In this document: in pieces, positions 35,356-45,664 of the stretch
Numbering within the stretch: the stretch's first letter is position 1
How the letters are laid out: the number at the start of each line of letters is the position of its first letter
Source of the DNA: JADKAV01 sp037046735
GTDB lineage: Bacteria > Actinomycetota > Actinomycetes > S36-B12 > UBA10799
NCBI GenBank assembly: GCA_037046735.1
Contig: JBAOHC010000027.1
Span: forward strand, 1 to 64,000
DNA length: 64,000 nucleotides
Reading direction: 5' to 3'
Position numbers and translations under genes: made by a program
Notes under the pieces: model-generated
What the model saw: only the letters and a program-made list of their open reading frames with translations
What the model was told of the DNA's origin: nothing
Database searches by the model: none

Positions 35356-36119
35356 CCACGACAGCCGCCTCCGCGCGCAGCCTCACCAAGATCTACGGCG
35401 AAGGAGAGGCGCAGGTCGTCGCGCTGGACGCGGTCGACATCGACATCGAACAGGGCCGGTTCACCGCCATCATGGGTCCCTCCGGCTCGGGCAAGTCCAC
35501 CCTCATGCACTGCTTGGCCGGTCTGGACTCCGTCACCAGCGGGCAGGCGATGATCGGAGACACCGACCTCACCACGCTGAAGGACAAGGCGCTGACCCAG
35601 TTGCGCCGCGACAAGATCGGCTTCGTTTTTCAGAGTTTCAACCTGATCCCCACCCTGACGGCGCTGGAGAACATCACATTGCCGATGGACATCGCCGGCA
35701 GCAAACCGGACCAGCAGTGGGTCGATCTGATCATCGACACCATTGGTCTGCGCTCACGGTTGCGGCACAAGCCCAGCGAGTTGTCAGGTGGCCAGCAGCA
35801 GCGCGTGGCCTGCGCCCGGGCCTTAGCCAGCCGACCGGCCATCATCTTCGCCGACGAACCCACCGGAAACCTCGACTCTCGCAGCGGGGCTGAGGTGCTG
35901 GGTTTCCTGCGGCGCAGCGTGGACGAGTTCGGCCAGACGATCGTCATGGTCACCCATGACCCGAACGCGGCCTCCTACGCCCAGCGGGTGGTGTTTCTCG
36001 GCGACGGCCGGGTCGTGGACGAGATGGCCGACCCCACCGCGGATCGGGTGCTCGACCGGATGAAGCGCTTCGACGTGGAGGGCAACGCGATCGTGAGTAC
36101 GACTGGCGTAGATGCTTAA
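35352..36119 (+). CDS. ABC transporter ATP-binding protein, MacB/LolD type (255 aa)
   Basis: Nucleotide-binding subunit for the adjoining FtsX-like permease. Walker A GPSGSGKST, Q-loop FVFQSFNLIPTLTALENI, signature LSGGQQQRVACARAL, Walker B IIFADEPTGNLDSR and H-loop VMVTHDP are all intact. GTG 35352 overlaps the nuclease stop (GTGA), and it lies after a TACGGT box at 35340-35345, which may give a second, internal leaderless transcript. Confidence 0.93.
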   Translation: MTTTAASARSLTKIYGEGEAQVVALDAVDIDIEQGRFTAIMGPSGSGKSTLMHCLAGLDSVTSGQAMIGDTDLTTLKDKALTQLRRDKIGFVFQSFNLIPTLTALENITLPMDIAGSKPDQQWVDLIIDTIGLRSRLRHKPSELSGGQQQRVACARALASRPAIIFADEPTGNLDSRSGAEVLGFLRRSVDEFGQTIVMVTHDPNAASYAQRVVFLGDGRVVDEMADPTADRVLDRMKRFDVEGNAIVSTTGVDA

Positions 36120-38661
36120 GGCGTCGCTGCGCAACCTGCTGGCGCACCGCCTGCGCCTTCTGCTCACCGGCCTGGCGATCGTGCTGGCCGTGGCCTTCGT
36201 GGCAGGCACCTACATCTTCACCGACTCCCTGCGGGCCTCCCTGGACACTCTGGTCCGGCAGGACACCCCCGATGTGCTCGTGCAGCCGGCGAGCGCCGAC
36301 TTCTCCCCCGAGTTCCAAGGTCAGGGTGAGACGCTCACAGTGCCCACATCCCTGTTGCCGGAGTTCGAGAATCTGCCCGCAGCCGAGGTGGTGGTGCCCC
36401 AGATCCAGGTGCCCAACGTGGTGATCCTCGACGCCGCCGGCAAACCCCTGGGTGCCGAACGCGGCGGTTTCGGGGCCGGGACGGCGATCGGACAAGCGTG
36501 GGTTACTGACGGCCGTTTGAACCCGGCGGACGTGGTGGCCGGCACCGCCCCCGCCAGCCGCACTGAGGTGGCTTTGGACACGGGCAGTGCCGAGGAACTC
36601 GGCATCGGCGTCGGTGACTCCGTGACGGTGCTGTTGCCGGACGGCGGTCGCAGGGACTTCACCCTGGCGGCCACCACCGCGCTGACGGGTTCGGCGGGAT
36701 TCGGGGTGGGCTTTGTCTCCTGGGATTTCGCCACGGCCCAGCGCCTGCTGCTCAACCCTGGGCAGGCCACCAGCATTGCTCTGCTGGCTCAGACGAGCAG
36801 TACCCAGCAGACACTGCGCGAGGAAGTCACTGCCCTGCTGCCGGCTGGCATCACCGCGGTCACCGGTGACGAACAGGCCAGTCAGATCTCCCAGCAACTG
36901 AACTCGGGGCTGGGTTTCCTGAACACGTTCCTGCTGGTGTTCGCCATCATTTCCGTCTTTGTCGCCGCCTTCTTGATCTACAACACGTTCTCGATGCTGG
37001 TCGCCCAACGCTCTCGTGAACTGGCCCTGCTGCGTGCCATCGGTGCCTCCCGCGGTCAGGTCCTGCGCTCCATCCTGGCTGAGGCGATCGTGGTCGCCCT
37101 GCTGGCCAGTGCCCTCGGGATCGTGGTCGGGGCAGGCTTTGCGAAAGGCCTGCAGTTGCTCTTCCAGGCGGCGGGCGCGCCCTTCCCAGCGTCGGCGCTG
37201 GTCTTCCAGCCACGCACTATCGCTGTGTCGTTGGCTGTCGGAGTGGTGATCACGATGGTGAGCGCACTGCTCCCCGCCCGCCGCGCCGGTTCAGTCGCAC
37301 CGGTGGCCGCCCTGCGCGAGGAAGTTGTGCCCGCACGCAGTCTGCAACGGCGCACGGTCCTCGGCGGGTTCGTGCTCGGAGCCGGACTAGGACTGGCCGT
37401 GGTGTCACCGCGGTTGGCCGAGTTCAGCACGCAGCGCGGCGCAACCATGGCCGGCGTGGGGGCGGCCCTGATCCTGCTCGGGGTGCTGGCGCTGTCACCG
37501 GAACTCGCCCGTCCCGCCAGCGCCCTGCTGGGCGTGGCGTTTCGCGGTGTGACCGGCAGGCTGGCACGGGGCAACACACATCGCAACCCCCGACGCACGG
37601 CTGCCACCGCAGGTGCCCTGACCATCGGGGTCTGTTTGATGGCCGCGATCTCCGTGCTCGCGGCCAGCACCCAGAAGTCCGTGGCGGGCATCGTCGACCA
37701 AGTCATCGGTGCCGACTTCGTGGTCACCGGTTACGGATTCCAACCCTTTCCCGCTGGTGTGGCGCGCGCCATCGATGAGGTGCCTGGCGTGGCGCAGACG
37801 GCCGTGGTCCGGCAGGCGCCGCTGCGCGCCCCCGGCACCGGGGACACGCTGGTCACCGGGGTCGATCCGCAAGCGATCCAGCAGGCCCTGAGCCTGGAGG
37901 TGACGGCAGGGTCCCTGGATGACCTCACCCTCGGCACCGTGGCGCTGGACGCCGACAACGCCGCCGAGATCGGCGCGGGGCTCGGTACCACCATCCAGGT
38001 GTTGTCCGTAGTGGGCCCGGTGGATCTGAAGGTCGTGGCGCTGTATGAGCCGGCCGGCGGATTCACGGGCTACGTGGTTGACCTGCCCCAGGCCGCCGAG
38101 CTGGGCTCCGGGGACCAGGACAACGTCGTGTATGTCGTGGCTGATCCCCAGGTATCCGCGGCTGCCGTCCAGGACGGGCTCGATGCCGCGTTGAAGGACT
38201 TCCCCAACGTGCAGGTCCTCGATCAGTCGGCGTTCAAACGCAGCATCAGCGACCAGATCGGTCAGCTGCTGACCTTCCTCTTCGCGTTGCTCGTTCTGGC
38301 CGTGCTGATCGCCCTGCTGGGGATCGTCAACACGTTGGCTCTGAGCGTGTTCGAACGGACCCGCGAGATCGGACTCCTGCGTGCCGTGGGGATGTCGCGC
38401 GCTGGCATCCGCCGCACCATCGTGATCGAGGCGCTGCTGATCGCGGTATTCGGCGCGGTGCTGGGCATGGTCACCGGGGTCGCATTCGGGGCGCTATTGC
38501 AGCGCATCCTGGCCGCTGAGGGGATCGAGGAGTTCGCGGTGAATGTGCCGCAGTTGCTGCTGTTCCTGGTGCTCGCCGCGGTGGGCGGCGTGCTGGCGGC
38601 CCTGTGGCCAGCGTGGCGCGCCTCCCGGCTACGCATCCTGGATGCCATCGCGGCCGAGTAG
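36112..38661 (+). CDS. FtsX/MacB-family ABC permease, duplicated (849 aa)
   Basis: Large permease with two FtsX modules. An N-terminal helix (LRLLLTGLAIVLAVAFVAGTYIF) precedes a periplasmic-type domain of about 230 residues, then three helices with the family signature LALLRAIGASRGQVLRSI. A second helix (residue ~500), a second extracytoplasmic domain and a closing three-helix module (REIGLLRAVGMSRAGIRRTI) follow. Such MacB-like pairs use mechanotransmission to export lipids, peptides or lipoproteins. The start overlaps the ATPase end by eight bases. The 3' end overlaps the convergent HAD gene by 33 bases. Confidence 0.92.
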   Translation: MLKASLRNLLAHRLRLLLTGLAIVLAVAFVAGTYIFTDSLRASLDTLVRQDTPDVLVQPASADFSPEFQGQGETLTVPTSLLPEFENLPAAEVVVPQIQVPNVVILDAAGKPLGAERGGFGAGTAIGQAWVTDGRLNPADVVAGTAPASRTEVALDTGSAEELGIGVGDSVTVLLPDGGRRDFTLAATTALTGSAGFGVGFVSWDFATAQRLLLNPGQATSIALLAQTSSTQQTLREEVTALLPAGITAVTGDEQASQISQQLNSGLGFLNTFLLVFAIISVFVAAFLIYNTFSMLVAQRSRELALLRAIGASRGQVLRSILAEAIVVALLASALGIVVGAGFAKGLQLLFQAAGAPFPASALVFQPRTIAVSLAVGVVITMVSALLPARRAGSVAPVAALREEVVPARSLQRRTVLGGFVLGAGLGLAVVSPRLAEFSTQRGATMAGVGAALILLGVLALSPELARPASALLGVAFRGVTGRLARGNTHRNPRRTAATAGALTIGVCLMAAISVLAASTQKSVAGIVDQVIGADFVVTGYGFQPFPAGVARAIDEVPGVAQTAVVRQAPLRAPGTGDTLVTGVDPQAIQQALSLEVTAGSLDDLTLGTVALDADNAAEIGAGLGTTIQVLSVVGPVDLKVVALYEPAGGFTGYVVDLPQAAELGSGDQDNVVYVVADPQVSAAAVQDGLDAALKDFPNVQVLDQSAFKRSISDQIGQLLTFLFALLVLAVLIALLGIVNTLALSVFERTREIGLLRAVGMSRAGIRRTIVIEALLIAVFGAVLGMVTGVAFGALLQRILAAEGIEEFAVNVPQLLLFLVLAAVGGVLAALWPAWRASRLRILDAIAAE

Positions 38662-39285
38662 CGAGAGGCTGACCGCGTCGAGTGTCGGTACGTGTCGCAG
38701 TCGTGGATGCGACAGTGCCGAAACTGCCGGTCCGACCGCCAGAACGTGGCATCCTGCTGCCAGGCCCGCCTTCGCACCTGTCGAGCTGTCCTCGATGACC
38801 CAGCTTCCCTTCGGATCAGCGCCCAGTTGCTCACAGGCCAGGAGGTACGGCTCGGGATGGGGTTTGGGGTCCTCGACCTCGGTGGAACTGACAGTGATGT
38901 CCGGTTGGATGTCCATGTTCTGCACCAGCAGATCGAGCAGTACTCGCCAAGAGTTGCTCACGATCGCCGTCGGGATGCCGGCCCGCTTGGCCTCGACGAG
39001 CAGTTCGCGGGCGCCGGGCAGCCAGTGGGCCGCTTGTGTGGCGCAACGGTGCTCAATCTCGGAGACCAGGATGCGTGCCACGTGACCGGGCTCCCCGCCC
39101 GTGCGCGTGGCGATGTGGGAAACGACCCGCTCGAGCGGCCCACCGATGGCATGCGCCTGGTCGTCGCTGGTCCAGGTCTGCCCGAAGTACGCCATGGTGT
39201 CCTGCTGGGCGGCTTCCCACAGCCGTTCGCTGTCCAGCAGGGTGCCGTCGAGGTCGAACAACAGGGCGTCAGGTGGCGTTGAAAT
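38629..39285 (-). CDS. HAD-superfamily phosphatase (about 218 aa, start uncertain)
   Basis: Beta-phosphoglucomutase-like hydrolase: nucleophile loop LLFDLDGTLLDS, cap domain with IGGPLERVVSHIA, motif II TAIVSNSW, motif III/IV EDPKPHPEPYLLA and WVIEDSSTGAKAGLAAG. No ATG or GTG is well placed; the frame is open upstream into metH. Possible starts are an ATT at 39285 or a TTG at 39261 in front of FDLDGT, each overlapping or abutting the metH stop at 39269. It is clearly co-transcribed with metH. Substrate unknown. Confidence 0.85.
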   Translation of the reverse strand: MSTPPDALLFDLDGTLLDSERLWEAAQQDTMAYFGQTWTSDDQAHAIGGPLERVVSHIATRTGGEPGHVARILVSEIEHRCATQAAHWLPGARELLVEAKRAGIPTAIVSNSWRVLLDLLVQNMDIQPDITVSSTEVEDPKPHPEPYLLACEQLGADPKGSWVIEDSSTGAKAGLAAGCHVLAVGPAVSALSHPRLRHVPTLDAVSLSLLGRDGIQDA

Positions 39286-42200
39286 ACGCGGCCTCCGGGT
39301 GGTGGAAGATGATCGCCGAGGTCGACTGCTCGGGGTCGAGCTGGAACTCCTCAGACAGGTGCACACCGATGCGCTCGGCCCCCAGCAGGTCACACAGCGG
39401 CACTTGCTGGCTGAGGTCGGGACAGGCCGGGTAGCCGAAGGAGAACCGTTCACCGCGGTACTTCTGCTTCAGAATGCCCGCCACGTCCGGGGCATCGATC
39501 GCGCCGATACCCAACTCCTCGCGCACCCGCGAGTGCCAGTACTCGGCCAGGGCCTCCGTGAGCTGCACCGAAAGGCCGTGCAGTTCCATGTACTCCCGAT
39601 AGGCGTTGGCCGCGAACAGTTCCGCAGCAGCATCGTCGATGCGCCGGCCCATCGTCACGATCTGCAGGCCGATCACGTCGGCGTCCGGTCGAACGTAGTC
39701 GGCCAGACACAGGTGGCGGCCCCGCTTCTGGCGCGGGAACTGGAACCTGGCGATCTCGCGGTCAGGCTGCTGGGGATCGCCCACGATGATCTCGTTGCCA
39801 GATCCACGGGCCGGCCAATAGCCGTAGATGACCGCAGCCTCGAGCAGACCCTCGCTGGCCACCCGCGACAGCCACGACCGCAGCCGGGGCAGACCCTCTG
39901 TCTGAACCAGCTCCTCGTAGTCCGGCCCCGTCTTGCCCGGGCTCAGACCCCACTGGCCGCGGAACAGTGCCCGCTCGTCGAGGTAGGCGACGTAGTCCTT
40001 GAGCTGCACACCCTTGACGATCCGCTCACCCCAGAACGGCGGCGTCGGTGCCGGCGTGTCGCGCGCGACCGTGGACACCGCGTCCGGATCCTCCGGCGCC
40101 ATCGGGCGCGCTGCTGCCCGCACCTTCCGGGTGCGCCGTTCGGGCAGGGCGGCTCCCGGCTCGCCGCGCTTGACCGCCATGACGGCATCCATCAGGGAGA
40201 GCCCCTCAAAGGCGTCCTTGGCGTAACGGACCTCGCCGTCGAACACGGCCGCCAGATCTTGCTCGACGAACGCGCGGGTCAGGGCGGCCCCACCGAGCAG
40301 GACGGGGAACTTCTCGGAGATGCCGCGGGCGTTCATCTCCTGCAGGTTCTCCTTCATGATCACGGTTGATTTCACTAGCAGCCCGGACATCCCGATGGCG
40401 TCCGCGTTCGCCTCCTCGGCGGCCTGCAGAATCGCGTTCACCGGTTGCTTGATGCCGATGTTGACCACGGAGTAGCCGTTGTTGCTCAAGATGATGTCGA
40501 CGAGGTTCTTGCCGATGTCGTGCACGTCGCCCTTGACCGTGGCCAGCACGATAGTGCCTTTGCCGGCCTCATCGGTCTTCTCCATGTGGGGCTCGAGGTA
40601 CGCGACAGCCGCCTTCATGACCTCGGCACTCTGCAGCACGAACGGCAATTGCATCTCGCCGGAGCCGAACAGATCACCGACGATCCGCATCCCCGGCAGC
40701 AGGACATCGTTGACGATCTCCAGGGGCGGCTTCTCGGCCATGGCCTCGTCGAGATCTGCCTGCAGCCCCTTGGCCTCACCGTCGATGATGCGCCGTTGCA
40801 GCCGCTCGAACAACGGCAGCCCGGCGAGTTCATCGGCACGGTTACTCGTGATGCTCTGGGCGTCGGCGAACACCTCCAGGAACCGGGTCAGCGGATCGTG
40901 GGTGAGGTTGCCCTCCCCGTCATATTGACGCCGATCGAAGATCAGGTCGAGGGCGGCGTCGCGCTGCTCGTCGGAGATCCGGTTCATGGGCAGGATCTTC
41001 GACGCGTGCACGATGGCCGCGTCCAGGCCGGCCGCCACACACTCATGCAGGAAGACGGAATTCAGGACCTGCCGAGCGGCCGGGTTCAGGCCGAAGGACA
41101 CATTGGACAACCCCAGGACCGTGTTGACCTCCGGGTACGTGGCCTTGAGCTCGCGGATCGCCTCGATCGTCTCGATGCCGTCGCGCCGGGTCTCTTCCTG
41201 GCCGGTGGCAATGGGGAAGGTCAGGGTGTCCACGAGGATGTCTGCGATCGCTACGCCCCAGTTGCTGGTGAGGTCCTGGATGAGGCGGCTGGCCACCCGC
41301 ACCTTCCAGTCCCGGGTGCGGGCCTGACCTTCCTCGTCGATGGTCAGTGCCACCACGGCTGCTCCGTGTTCCCTGACCAGCGGCATGATCCGCTGGAACC
41401 GGGAGCCGGGGCCGTCGCCGTCCTCGTAGTTGACGCTGTTGACGATGGCCCGGCCGCCGAGGCGCTCCAGACCTGCGCGCAGTACCTCAGGCTCGGTGGA
41501 ATCGAGCATGATTGGCAGCGTCGTGGCGGTGGCCAGCCGTGCGGCGAACTCGGACATGTCGTCTGCGCCGTCACGGCCGACGTAGTCGATGCACACGTCG
41601 AGCACATGGGCGCCGTCGCGCTCCTGGTCGCGGGCGATCTGCACACACTCATCCCAGTTCTGCGCCAGCATCGCCTCGCGGAACGCCTTCGAGCCGTTGG
41701 CATTTGTGCGCTCCCCCACAGTGAGGAACGTCAGGTCCTGGCGCAGAGGCACCGAGTGGTACAGCGATGCGACCGAGGCCGGAGCGCTGGGCTGCCGGTT
41801 GACGCGACCCTTGCCGTGCAGCCGCTCCACGACCTGCCGCAGGTGCTCCGGGGTCGTGCCGCAGCATCCTCCGATGAGATTGAGACCGTAGTCGGCGACG
41901 AACGTCTCGTGAGCATCTGCCAGCTGCGTCGGTGTGAGCGGGTAACTGGCGCCGTCGGCGGTCAGTTGCGGCAGGCCGGCGTTGGGCATGCAGGTCAGCA
42001 GGATGCCCGCGTTACGGCTCAGGTGCCGCAGATGCTCGCTCATCTCCGCAGGACCCGTCGCGCAGTTCAGCCCGATGGCGTCGATCCCCAGCGGTTCCAG
42101 TGCTGTCAGCGCCGCCCCGATCTCCGAACCGAGCAGCATGGTGCCGGTGGTTTCCACCGTGACGCTGACCAGGATGGGCACCGACCGGCCTTGCGCCGAC

Positions 42201-42730
42201 ATGGCGCGGTGGCTGGCCAGGACCGCCGCCTTGGCCTGGAGGAGATCCTGGCTGGTCTCGATGAGGACCGCGTCGATCCCGCCATCCAGCATCCCGATGA
42301 CCTGCTCGGTATAGGCGTCGCGCAAAGCCGCGAACGTGGCATGACCCAAGGTCGGCAGCTTCGTCCCCGGGCCGATCGACCCCAGGACGTAGCGCTGGTG
42401 ATCCGGTGTCGACCAGTCACGGGCCGATTCCACGGCGATGCTCGCCCCGGCCTGCGCCAGCTCCCGGATGCGGTGCTCGATGCCGTACTCCCCCAGGTTG
42501 GCCAAGTTGGCACCGAAGGTGTTCGTTTCCACCGCGTCGACCCCGACCTCGAAGAAGGCGTCGTGCAGGGAGCGCACAACCTCGGGCCGCGTCACATTGA
42601 GGACCTCATTGCACCCCTCATGGCCCTGGAAGTCGTCCAGGGTCAGATCGTGGGCTTGCAGCATCGTCCCCGTGGCCCCGTCTGCGATCACTACACGCCG
42701 CGACAGGGCAGTCAAAAGATCCTCAGTCAT
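39269..42730 (-). CDS. metH: Cobalamin-dependent methionine synthase (1153 aa)
   Basis: Transfers methyl from 5-methyltetrahydrofolate via cobalamin to homocysteine. All modules are visible: homocysteine domain with IADGATGTMLQ, NCATGPAEM and the zinc Cys pair GGCCGTTPEH; pterin domain with VGERTNANGSKAF and VDYVGRDGADDM; B12 cap and DVHDIGKN (the lower-ligand His) in the cobalamin domain; and the activation domain at the C-terminus (YFNAT end, PACPDLSQQ). No cobalamin riboswitch is present in the 64 bases upstream, where a TAGGCT box lies nine bases from ATG 42730. Confidence 0.95.
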   Translation of the reverse strand: MTEDLLTALSRRVVIADGATGTMLQAHDLTLDDFQGHEGCNEVLNVTRPEVVRSLHDAFFEVGVDAVETNTFGANLANLGEYGIEHRIRELAQAGASIAVESARDWSTPDHQRYVLGSIGPGTKLPTLGHATFAALRDAYTEQVIGMLDGGIDAVLIETSQDLLQAKAAVLASHRAMSAQGRSVPILVSVTVETTGTMLLGSEIGAALTALEPLGIDAIGLNCATGPAEMSEHLRHLSRNAGILLTCMPNAGLPQLTADGASYPLTPTQLADAHETFVADYGLNLIGGCCGTTPEHLRQVVERLHGKGRVNRQPSAPASVASLYHSVPLRQDLTFLTVGERTNANGSKAFREAMLAQNWDECVQIARDQERDGAHVLDVCIDYVGRDGADDMSEFAARLATATTLPIMLDSTEPEVLRAGLERLGGRAIVNSVNYEDGDGPGSRFQRIMPLVREHGAAVVALTIDEEGQARTRDWKVRVASRLIQDLTSNWGVAIADILVDTLTFPIATGQEETRRDGIETIEAIRELKATYPEVNTVLGLSNVSFGLNPAARQVLNSVFLHECVAAGLDAAIVHASKILPMNRISDEQRDAALDLIFDRRQYDGEGNLTHDPLTRFLEVFADAQSITSNRADELAGLPLFERLQRRIIDGEAKGLQADLDEAMAEKPPLEIVNDVLLPGMRIVGDLFGSGEMQLPFVLQSAEVMKAAVAYLEPHMEKTDEAGKGTIVLATVKGDVHDIGKNLVDIILSNNGYSVVNIGIKQPVNAILQAAEEANADAIGMSGLLVKSTVIMKENLQEMNARGISEKFPVLLGGAALTRAFVEQDLAAVFDGEVRYAKDAFEGLSLMDAVMAVKRGEPGAALPERRTRKVRAAARPMAPEDPDAVSTVARDTPAPTPPFWGERIVKGVQLKDYVAYLDERALFRGQWGLSPGKTGPDYEELVQTEGLPRLRSWLSRVASEGLLEAAVIYGYWPARGSGNEIIVGDPQQPDREIARFQFPRQKRGRHLCLADYVRPDADVIGLQIVTMGRRIDDAAAELFAANAYREYMELHGLSVQLTEALAEYWHSRVREELGIGAIDAPDVAGILKQKYRGERFSFGYPACPDLSQQVPLCDLLGAERIGVHLSEEFQLDPEQSTSAIIFHHPEAAYFNAT

Positions 42731-42794
42731 GATGTGTCAAGCCTACGGTGCCCCCGGTGAGGTCCGGTCGGCGCGCGCCGGGCGTTACGGGGCT

Positions 42795-44414
42795 TCAGGC
42801 CTTGTGCTCCCGGTAGCGCCTGGCCAGGGCCACCGTAGATGAGTCCAGATCGCCGACCTCAGAGTCCCCCAGCAGCAAGGGCGTGATCTTCTTGGCCATC
42901 ACTTTCCCGAGTTCCACACCCCACTGATCGAAGGGATTGATCCCCCATACGACCCCTTGTGTGAACACGCTGTGCTCGTAAAGGGCCACGAGACGACCGA
43001 GGGTGCGGGGGTCGAGTCGTTCGGCCACGATCATCGATGACGGCCGATTCCCCGGCATCACCTTGTGTGGTACCAGATCTGTCGGCACCCCCTCGGCAGC
43101 GACCTCGTCGGCATCGCGACCGAAGGCCATCACGGCCGCCTGGGCCAGTACGTTGGCGATCAGCAGGTCGTGATGGTCGGGCGCATCCACGGCGGCCAGG
43201 GGCGTCACCGGCTCCAGGAAGAACACGAAGTCGCAGGCCACGGTCGCGGTGCCCTGGTGGATCAACTGGTAGAAGGAGTGCTGGCCATTGGTCCCTGGCT
43301 CGCCCCAGAAGATCGCGCCGGTGTCGACCCCCACCGGGGAGCCGTCGATCCGCACGCTCTTCCCGTTGGACTCCATCGTGAGCTGCTGCAGGTAGGCCGG
43401 AAAGCGCTTGAGGTACTGCTCGTACGGGAGCACGGCGCAGGTGGGCAGGTCGAGGAAGTTGCGGTTCCACACCGACAGCAGACCCATGAGCGCGGGCAGG
43501 TTGTCGTGCAGTGGGGCATGCCGGAAGTGCTCGTCCATCTCGTGGAAGCCGGCCAGCATGTCTGCGAAGTTGTCCGGGCCGATCGCAAGCATGGTGGACA
43601 GGCCGATCGCCGAATCCATCGAGTAGCGTCCACCCACCCAGTCCCAGAAGCCGAACATCTGCGCGGTGTCGATGCCGAAGGCGCTGACGGCCTGCGCATT
43701 GGTGGACACGGCAACGAAGTGTTTGGCGACAGCCGCTTCGTCGCCCAGCGCGTCGAGCAGCCACGTTCGCGCCGAATGCGCGTTGGTCATCGTCTCCTGG
43801 GTTGTGAACGTCTTGCTGGACACCACGAACAGCGTCTGCTGCGGATCCAGGTCCATCACAGCCTCGACGAAGTCCGTTCCATCGACGTTGGACACGAAGC
43901 GGAAGGTGAGGTCGCGTCGGCTGTAATGCTTCAACGCCTCGTAGGCCATCACGGGCCCGAGGTCGGAGCCCCCGATCCCGATGTTGACGATGTTGGTGAT
44001 CGGCAGGCCGGTGTGCCCGGTCCATTCCCCGGATCGGACCCGCTGGCTGAACGCCGCCATCCGGTCCAGCACGGCATGCACCTCGGCCACCACGTCCACG
44101 CCGTCGACCACCAGCGACGAATCCCGCGGCAGGCGCAGGGCCGTATGCAGCACTGCTCGGTCCTCTGTGGTGTTGATGTGCTCGCCCAGGAACATGGCCT
44201 CCCGGCGCCCGGCCAGATCGACGCCTTCAGCAAGAGCGACCAACAGGTCGACGGTCTGCGCAGTCACGCGCTGCTTGGAGTAGTCCAAGGTGATGCCCGC
44301 CCCCTCGACCACCAGGTCGCTGCCCCGGTCGGGTGCAGTGGCGAACAGTTCGCGCAGGGAGGGCGTGGTGTGAGCGGCGAGGGCCTGCCAGGCGGGATTC
44401 TGGGTAACGGACAT
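42795..44414 (-). CDS. pgi: Glucose-6-phosphate isomerase (539 aa)
   Basis: Interconverts glucose-6-phosphate and fructose-6-phosphate. Signatures: NIGIGGSDLGP, FVSNVDGTD, VSSKTFTTQETM, FGFWDWVGGRYSMDSAIG, the catalytic Glu/His segments (FWGEPGTNGQHSFYQLIHQG) and the C-terminal FDQWGVELGK. ATG 44414 has AAGGAG at a suitable distance. It diverges from gnd, so the two hexose-phosphate enzymes may share a control region (44415-44523). Confidence 0.95.
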   Translation of the reverse strand: MSVTQNPAWQALAAHTTPSLRELFATAPDRGSDLVVEGAGITLDYSKQRVTAQTVDLLVALAEGVDLAGRREAMFLGEHINTTEDRAVLHTALRLPRDSSLVVDGVDVVAEVHAVLDRMAAFSQRVRSGEWTGHTGLPITNIVNIGIGGSDLGPVMAYEALKHYSRRDLTFRFVSNVDGTDFVEAVMDLDPQQTLFVVSSKTFTTQETMTNAHSARTWLLDALGDEAAVAKHFVAVSTNAQAVSAFGIDTAQMFGFWDWVGGRYSMDSAIGLSTMLAIGPDNFADMLAGFHEMDEHFRHAPLHDNLPALMGLLSVWNRNFLDLPTCAVLPYEQYLKRFPAYLQQLTMESNGKSVRIDGSPVGVDTGAIFWGEPGTNGQHSFYQLIHQGTATVACDFVFFLEPVTPLAAVDAPDHHDLLIANVLAQAAVMAFGRDADEVAAEGVPTDLVPHKVMPGNRPSSMIVAERLDPRTLGRLVALYEHSVFTQGVVWGINPFDQWGVELGKVMAKKITPLLLGDSEVGDLDSSTVALARRYREHKA

Positions 44415-44523
44415 GCGTGGTGACTCCTTGTGGTCCAGCGTGCGAGGGAAAGTCTCGGTGGCCTACGTTCGACATTAGTGTTTGCGACGGATGTCCCGGC
44501 GCATGAAGGTCCTAGGAGGATGG

Positions 44524-45558
44524 ATGGCCACGGATTCGCCGATGGAACTCGGGATGGTCGGTTTGGGACGGATGGGCGCCAACATCGTGCGCCGCATCAT
44601 GCAGGATGGCCATTCCGCGGTGGTGAACGATGTGTCCGCGGATGCTGTCGCGGCGCTCGTCGCCGACGGTGCCACGGGGTCCCCCGACCTGGCCGAATTC
44701 GTCGGCATGATGCAGCGTCCGCGCAACGTGTGGATCATGGTTCCGGCTGGGAAGATCACTGAGGCCGTCGTCAATCAACTGGCCGACCTGCTCGAGCCCG
44801 GCGACGCGATCATCGACGGCGGCAACTCCTACTACCACGACGACATCCGGCATGCCGGGAACCTGCAGGAGAAGGGCATCCACTTCGTGGACTGCGGCAC
44901 GTCCGGCGGTGTGTGGGGCCTTGAGCGCGGTTACTGCCTGATGATCGGCGGCCCCGACGAGGCGGTGGACCGGTTGCGGCCCATTTGGCGTTCCGTGGCC
45001 CCGGGCGTGGGCGACATCGATCGCACACCGGGCCGGTCTGGCGCCTACACCCCCGAGGAAGAGGGCTGGCTGCACTGCGGTCCGAACGGCGCCGGGCACT
45101 TCGTCAAGATGGTGCACAACGGGATCGAATACGGCTTGATGGCCGCGTATGCCGAGGGCTTGAACATCCTCAAGAACGCCGACGAGGGCACCTCGACACG
45201 TACCGCCGATGCCGAGACCGCGCCGATGGAGAACCCGCAGTACTACCAGTACGACATCGACACAGCCGCCGTGTCCGAGCTATGGCGCCGGGGCTCCGTT
45301 GTGGCGTCCTGGTTGCTCGACCTCACCGCGATCGCGTTGAACGAGAGCCCAGATCTCGAGGAATTCTCAGGGCGGGTGTCGGACTCCGGCGAGGGACGGT
45401 GGACGTCCATCGCCGCCATCGATGAGGGCGTTCCGGCCCCGGTGCTGACCGCCGCGCTCTTCTCGCGATTCGCCTCCCAGGGCAACGACGAGTTCGCCAA
45501 CAAGGTGCAGTCGGCGATGCGTAAACAGTTCGGCGGCCACGATGAGAAGAAGAGCTAG
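44524..45558 (+). CDS. gnd: 6-phosphogluconate dehydrogenase, decarboxylating, short type (344 aa)
   Basis: Oxidises 6-phosphogluconate to ribulose-5-phosphate and CO2. The nucleotide loop is MVGLGRMGANIV, then IIDGGNSYY, DCGTSGGVWGLERGYCLMIGG, and the catalytic Lys in GAGHFVKMVHNGIEYG. The length is that of the GndA/YqeC-like short form, not the roughly 470-residue form. AGGAGG precedes ATG 44524 closely (4 bases), so translation could also begin at ATG 44542. Divergent from pgi. Confidence 0.93.
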   Translation: MATDSPMELGMVGLGRMGANIVRRIMQDGHSAVVNDVSADAVAALVADGATGSPDLAEFVGMMQRPRNVWIMVPAGKITEAVVNQLADLLEPGDAIIDGGNSYYHDDIRHAGNLQEKGIHFVDCGTSGGVWGLERGYCLMIGGPDEAVDRLRPIWRSVAPGVGDIDRTPGRSGAYTPEEEGWLHCGPNGAGHFVKMVHNGIEYGLMAAYAEGLNILKNADEGTSTRTADAETAPMENPQYYQYDIDTAAVSELWRRGSVVASWLLDLTAIALNESPDLEEFSGRVSDSGEGRWTSIAAIDEGVPAPVLTAALFSRFASQGNDEFANKVQSAMRKQFGGHDEKKS

Positions 45559-45664
45559 CCCGTGGCGCGGGGCTACCGCGTGAAGTAAGCGCTCCTGAAC
45601 GTTCGCCAACGGTGGCGGGCGGGTTATCCACCGCATAATCCCTGGTCAGGAAACGCAAACGAGT

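Noticed and set aside
39286..39453. N-terminal extension of the HAD protein into metH
   Set aside because: The extension is Ser/Arg-rich antiphase metH sequence with no homology to HAD proteins.
40445..42760. 771-codon open frame antisense to metH
   Set aside because: GC-rich mirror frame of a well-supported gene; composition is His/Asp/Arg-rich without domains.
42731..42794. Cobalamin riboswitch before metH
   Set aside because: Only 64 bases are available and no B12-box or conserved core is present.
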